Part shown: positions 6,904 to 6,940 of the stretch, piece after piece
How the letters are laid out: every line of letters starts with the position of its first letter
Position numbering within the stretch: the stretch's first letter is position 1
Assembly: GCF_002811955.1 (NCBI RefSeq)
Contig: NZ_NPEF01000204.1
Span: forward strand, 1 to 6,940
Source: Leptospira ellisii
GTDB lineage: Bacteria; Spirochaetota; Leptospiria; Leptospirales; Leptospiraceae
DNA: 6,940 nucleotides
Direction: 5' to 3'
Position numbers and translations under genes: made by a program
The notes under the pieces: model-generated
What the model was told of the DNA's origin: nothing
Databases searched by the model: none
What the model saw: only the letters and a program-made list of their open reading frames with translations

Positions 6904-6940
6904 TATAAAAATCTAAAACGTCTTCCCGAAATCCAATACG
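6866..6940 (-). repeat. Right arm of the 75-bp inverted repeat, reaching the window end
   Basis: An exact reverse complement of 6023-6097 that runs to the last base, so the full arm may be longer. It replaces the expected 5' part of the amidase gene. There is no transposase, terminal repeat or target duplication at the junction. The junction falls in GAAAT, a word that could also have been part of the original amidase sequence, which hints at microhomology. Confidence 0.97.

Noticed and set aside
6023..6940. The inverted repeat as arms of a phase-variable invertible segment or a mobile element
   Set aside because: There is no recombinase or transposase between or beside the arms, the left arm is inside a normal coding region, and inversion would fuse unrelated antisense gene pieces rather than switch a promoter or gene end.

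Overview
The window looks like a piece of a Leptospira chromosome. By eye the G+C is in the mid to high 40s per cent, higher than L. interrogans, so a higher-GC relative is plausible. The species cannot be fixed from this window. The genus call rests on overall coding style, the two-component and TPR protein types, and a gene-poor stretch carrying copies of GT(A/G)GGAACTC, a word I associate with Leptospira intergenic DNA.

Layout, left to right. (1) 1-1407 (+): 3' part of a hybrid signalling protein with receiver, PAS, HisKA_2 and HATPase_c domains; its start lies before the window. (2) 1408-1878: a 470-base gap with four same-direction GTRGGAACT words, a possible 62-codon minus-strand ORF, and a near-consensus Fur-type operator at 1782-1802 between that ORF and the next gene. 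(3) 1879-2706 (+): a crotonase with the three acidic catalytic residues of delta3,5-delta2,4-dienoyl-CoA isomerase. (4) 2709-2888 (-): a 59-codon small gene with a good ribosome-binding site. (5) 3004-3852 (+): a TPR protein started by GTG, whose stop overlaps a very short reading frame resembling the first residues of a family 2 glycosyltransferase. (6) 3922-6903 (-): a run of four genes read right to left: the C-terminal end of an N-acetylmuramoyl-L-alanine amidase, a membrane-anchored protein resembling a GerMN domain, an exported protein of unknown function, and a GNAT acetyltransferase. The genes overlap by 20 bp (amidase/GerMN-like) and 4 bp (exported protein/GNAT), with a 42-bp hairpin-bearing gap in the middle, so they probably form one operon linked to the cell envelope or peptidoglycan.

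The most unusual structure is at the right edge. The last 75 bases (6866-6940) are a perfect inverted copy of 6023-6097, which lies inside the GerMN-like gene. This copy replaces the 5' part of the amidase gene and brings an in-frame stop. The amidase is therefore broken as assembled. A fold-back or chimeric contig end is the simplest explanation, but a real rearrangement cannot be excluded from sequence alone. I see no phage, CRISPR, transposase, tRNA or rRNA, and no convincing new multi-gene system. The best biological leads are the Fur-type operator with its adjacent small ORF and the small minus-strand gene at 2709-2888.
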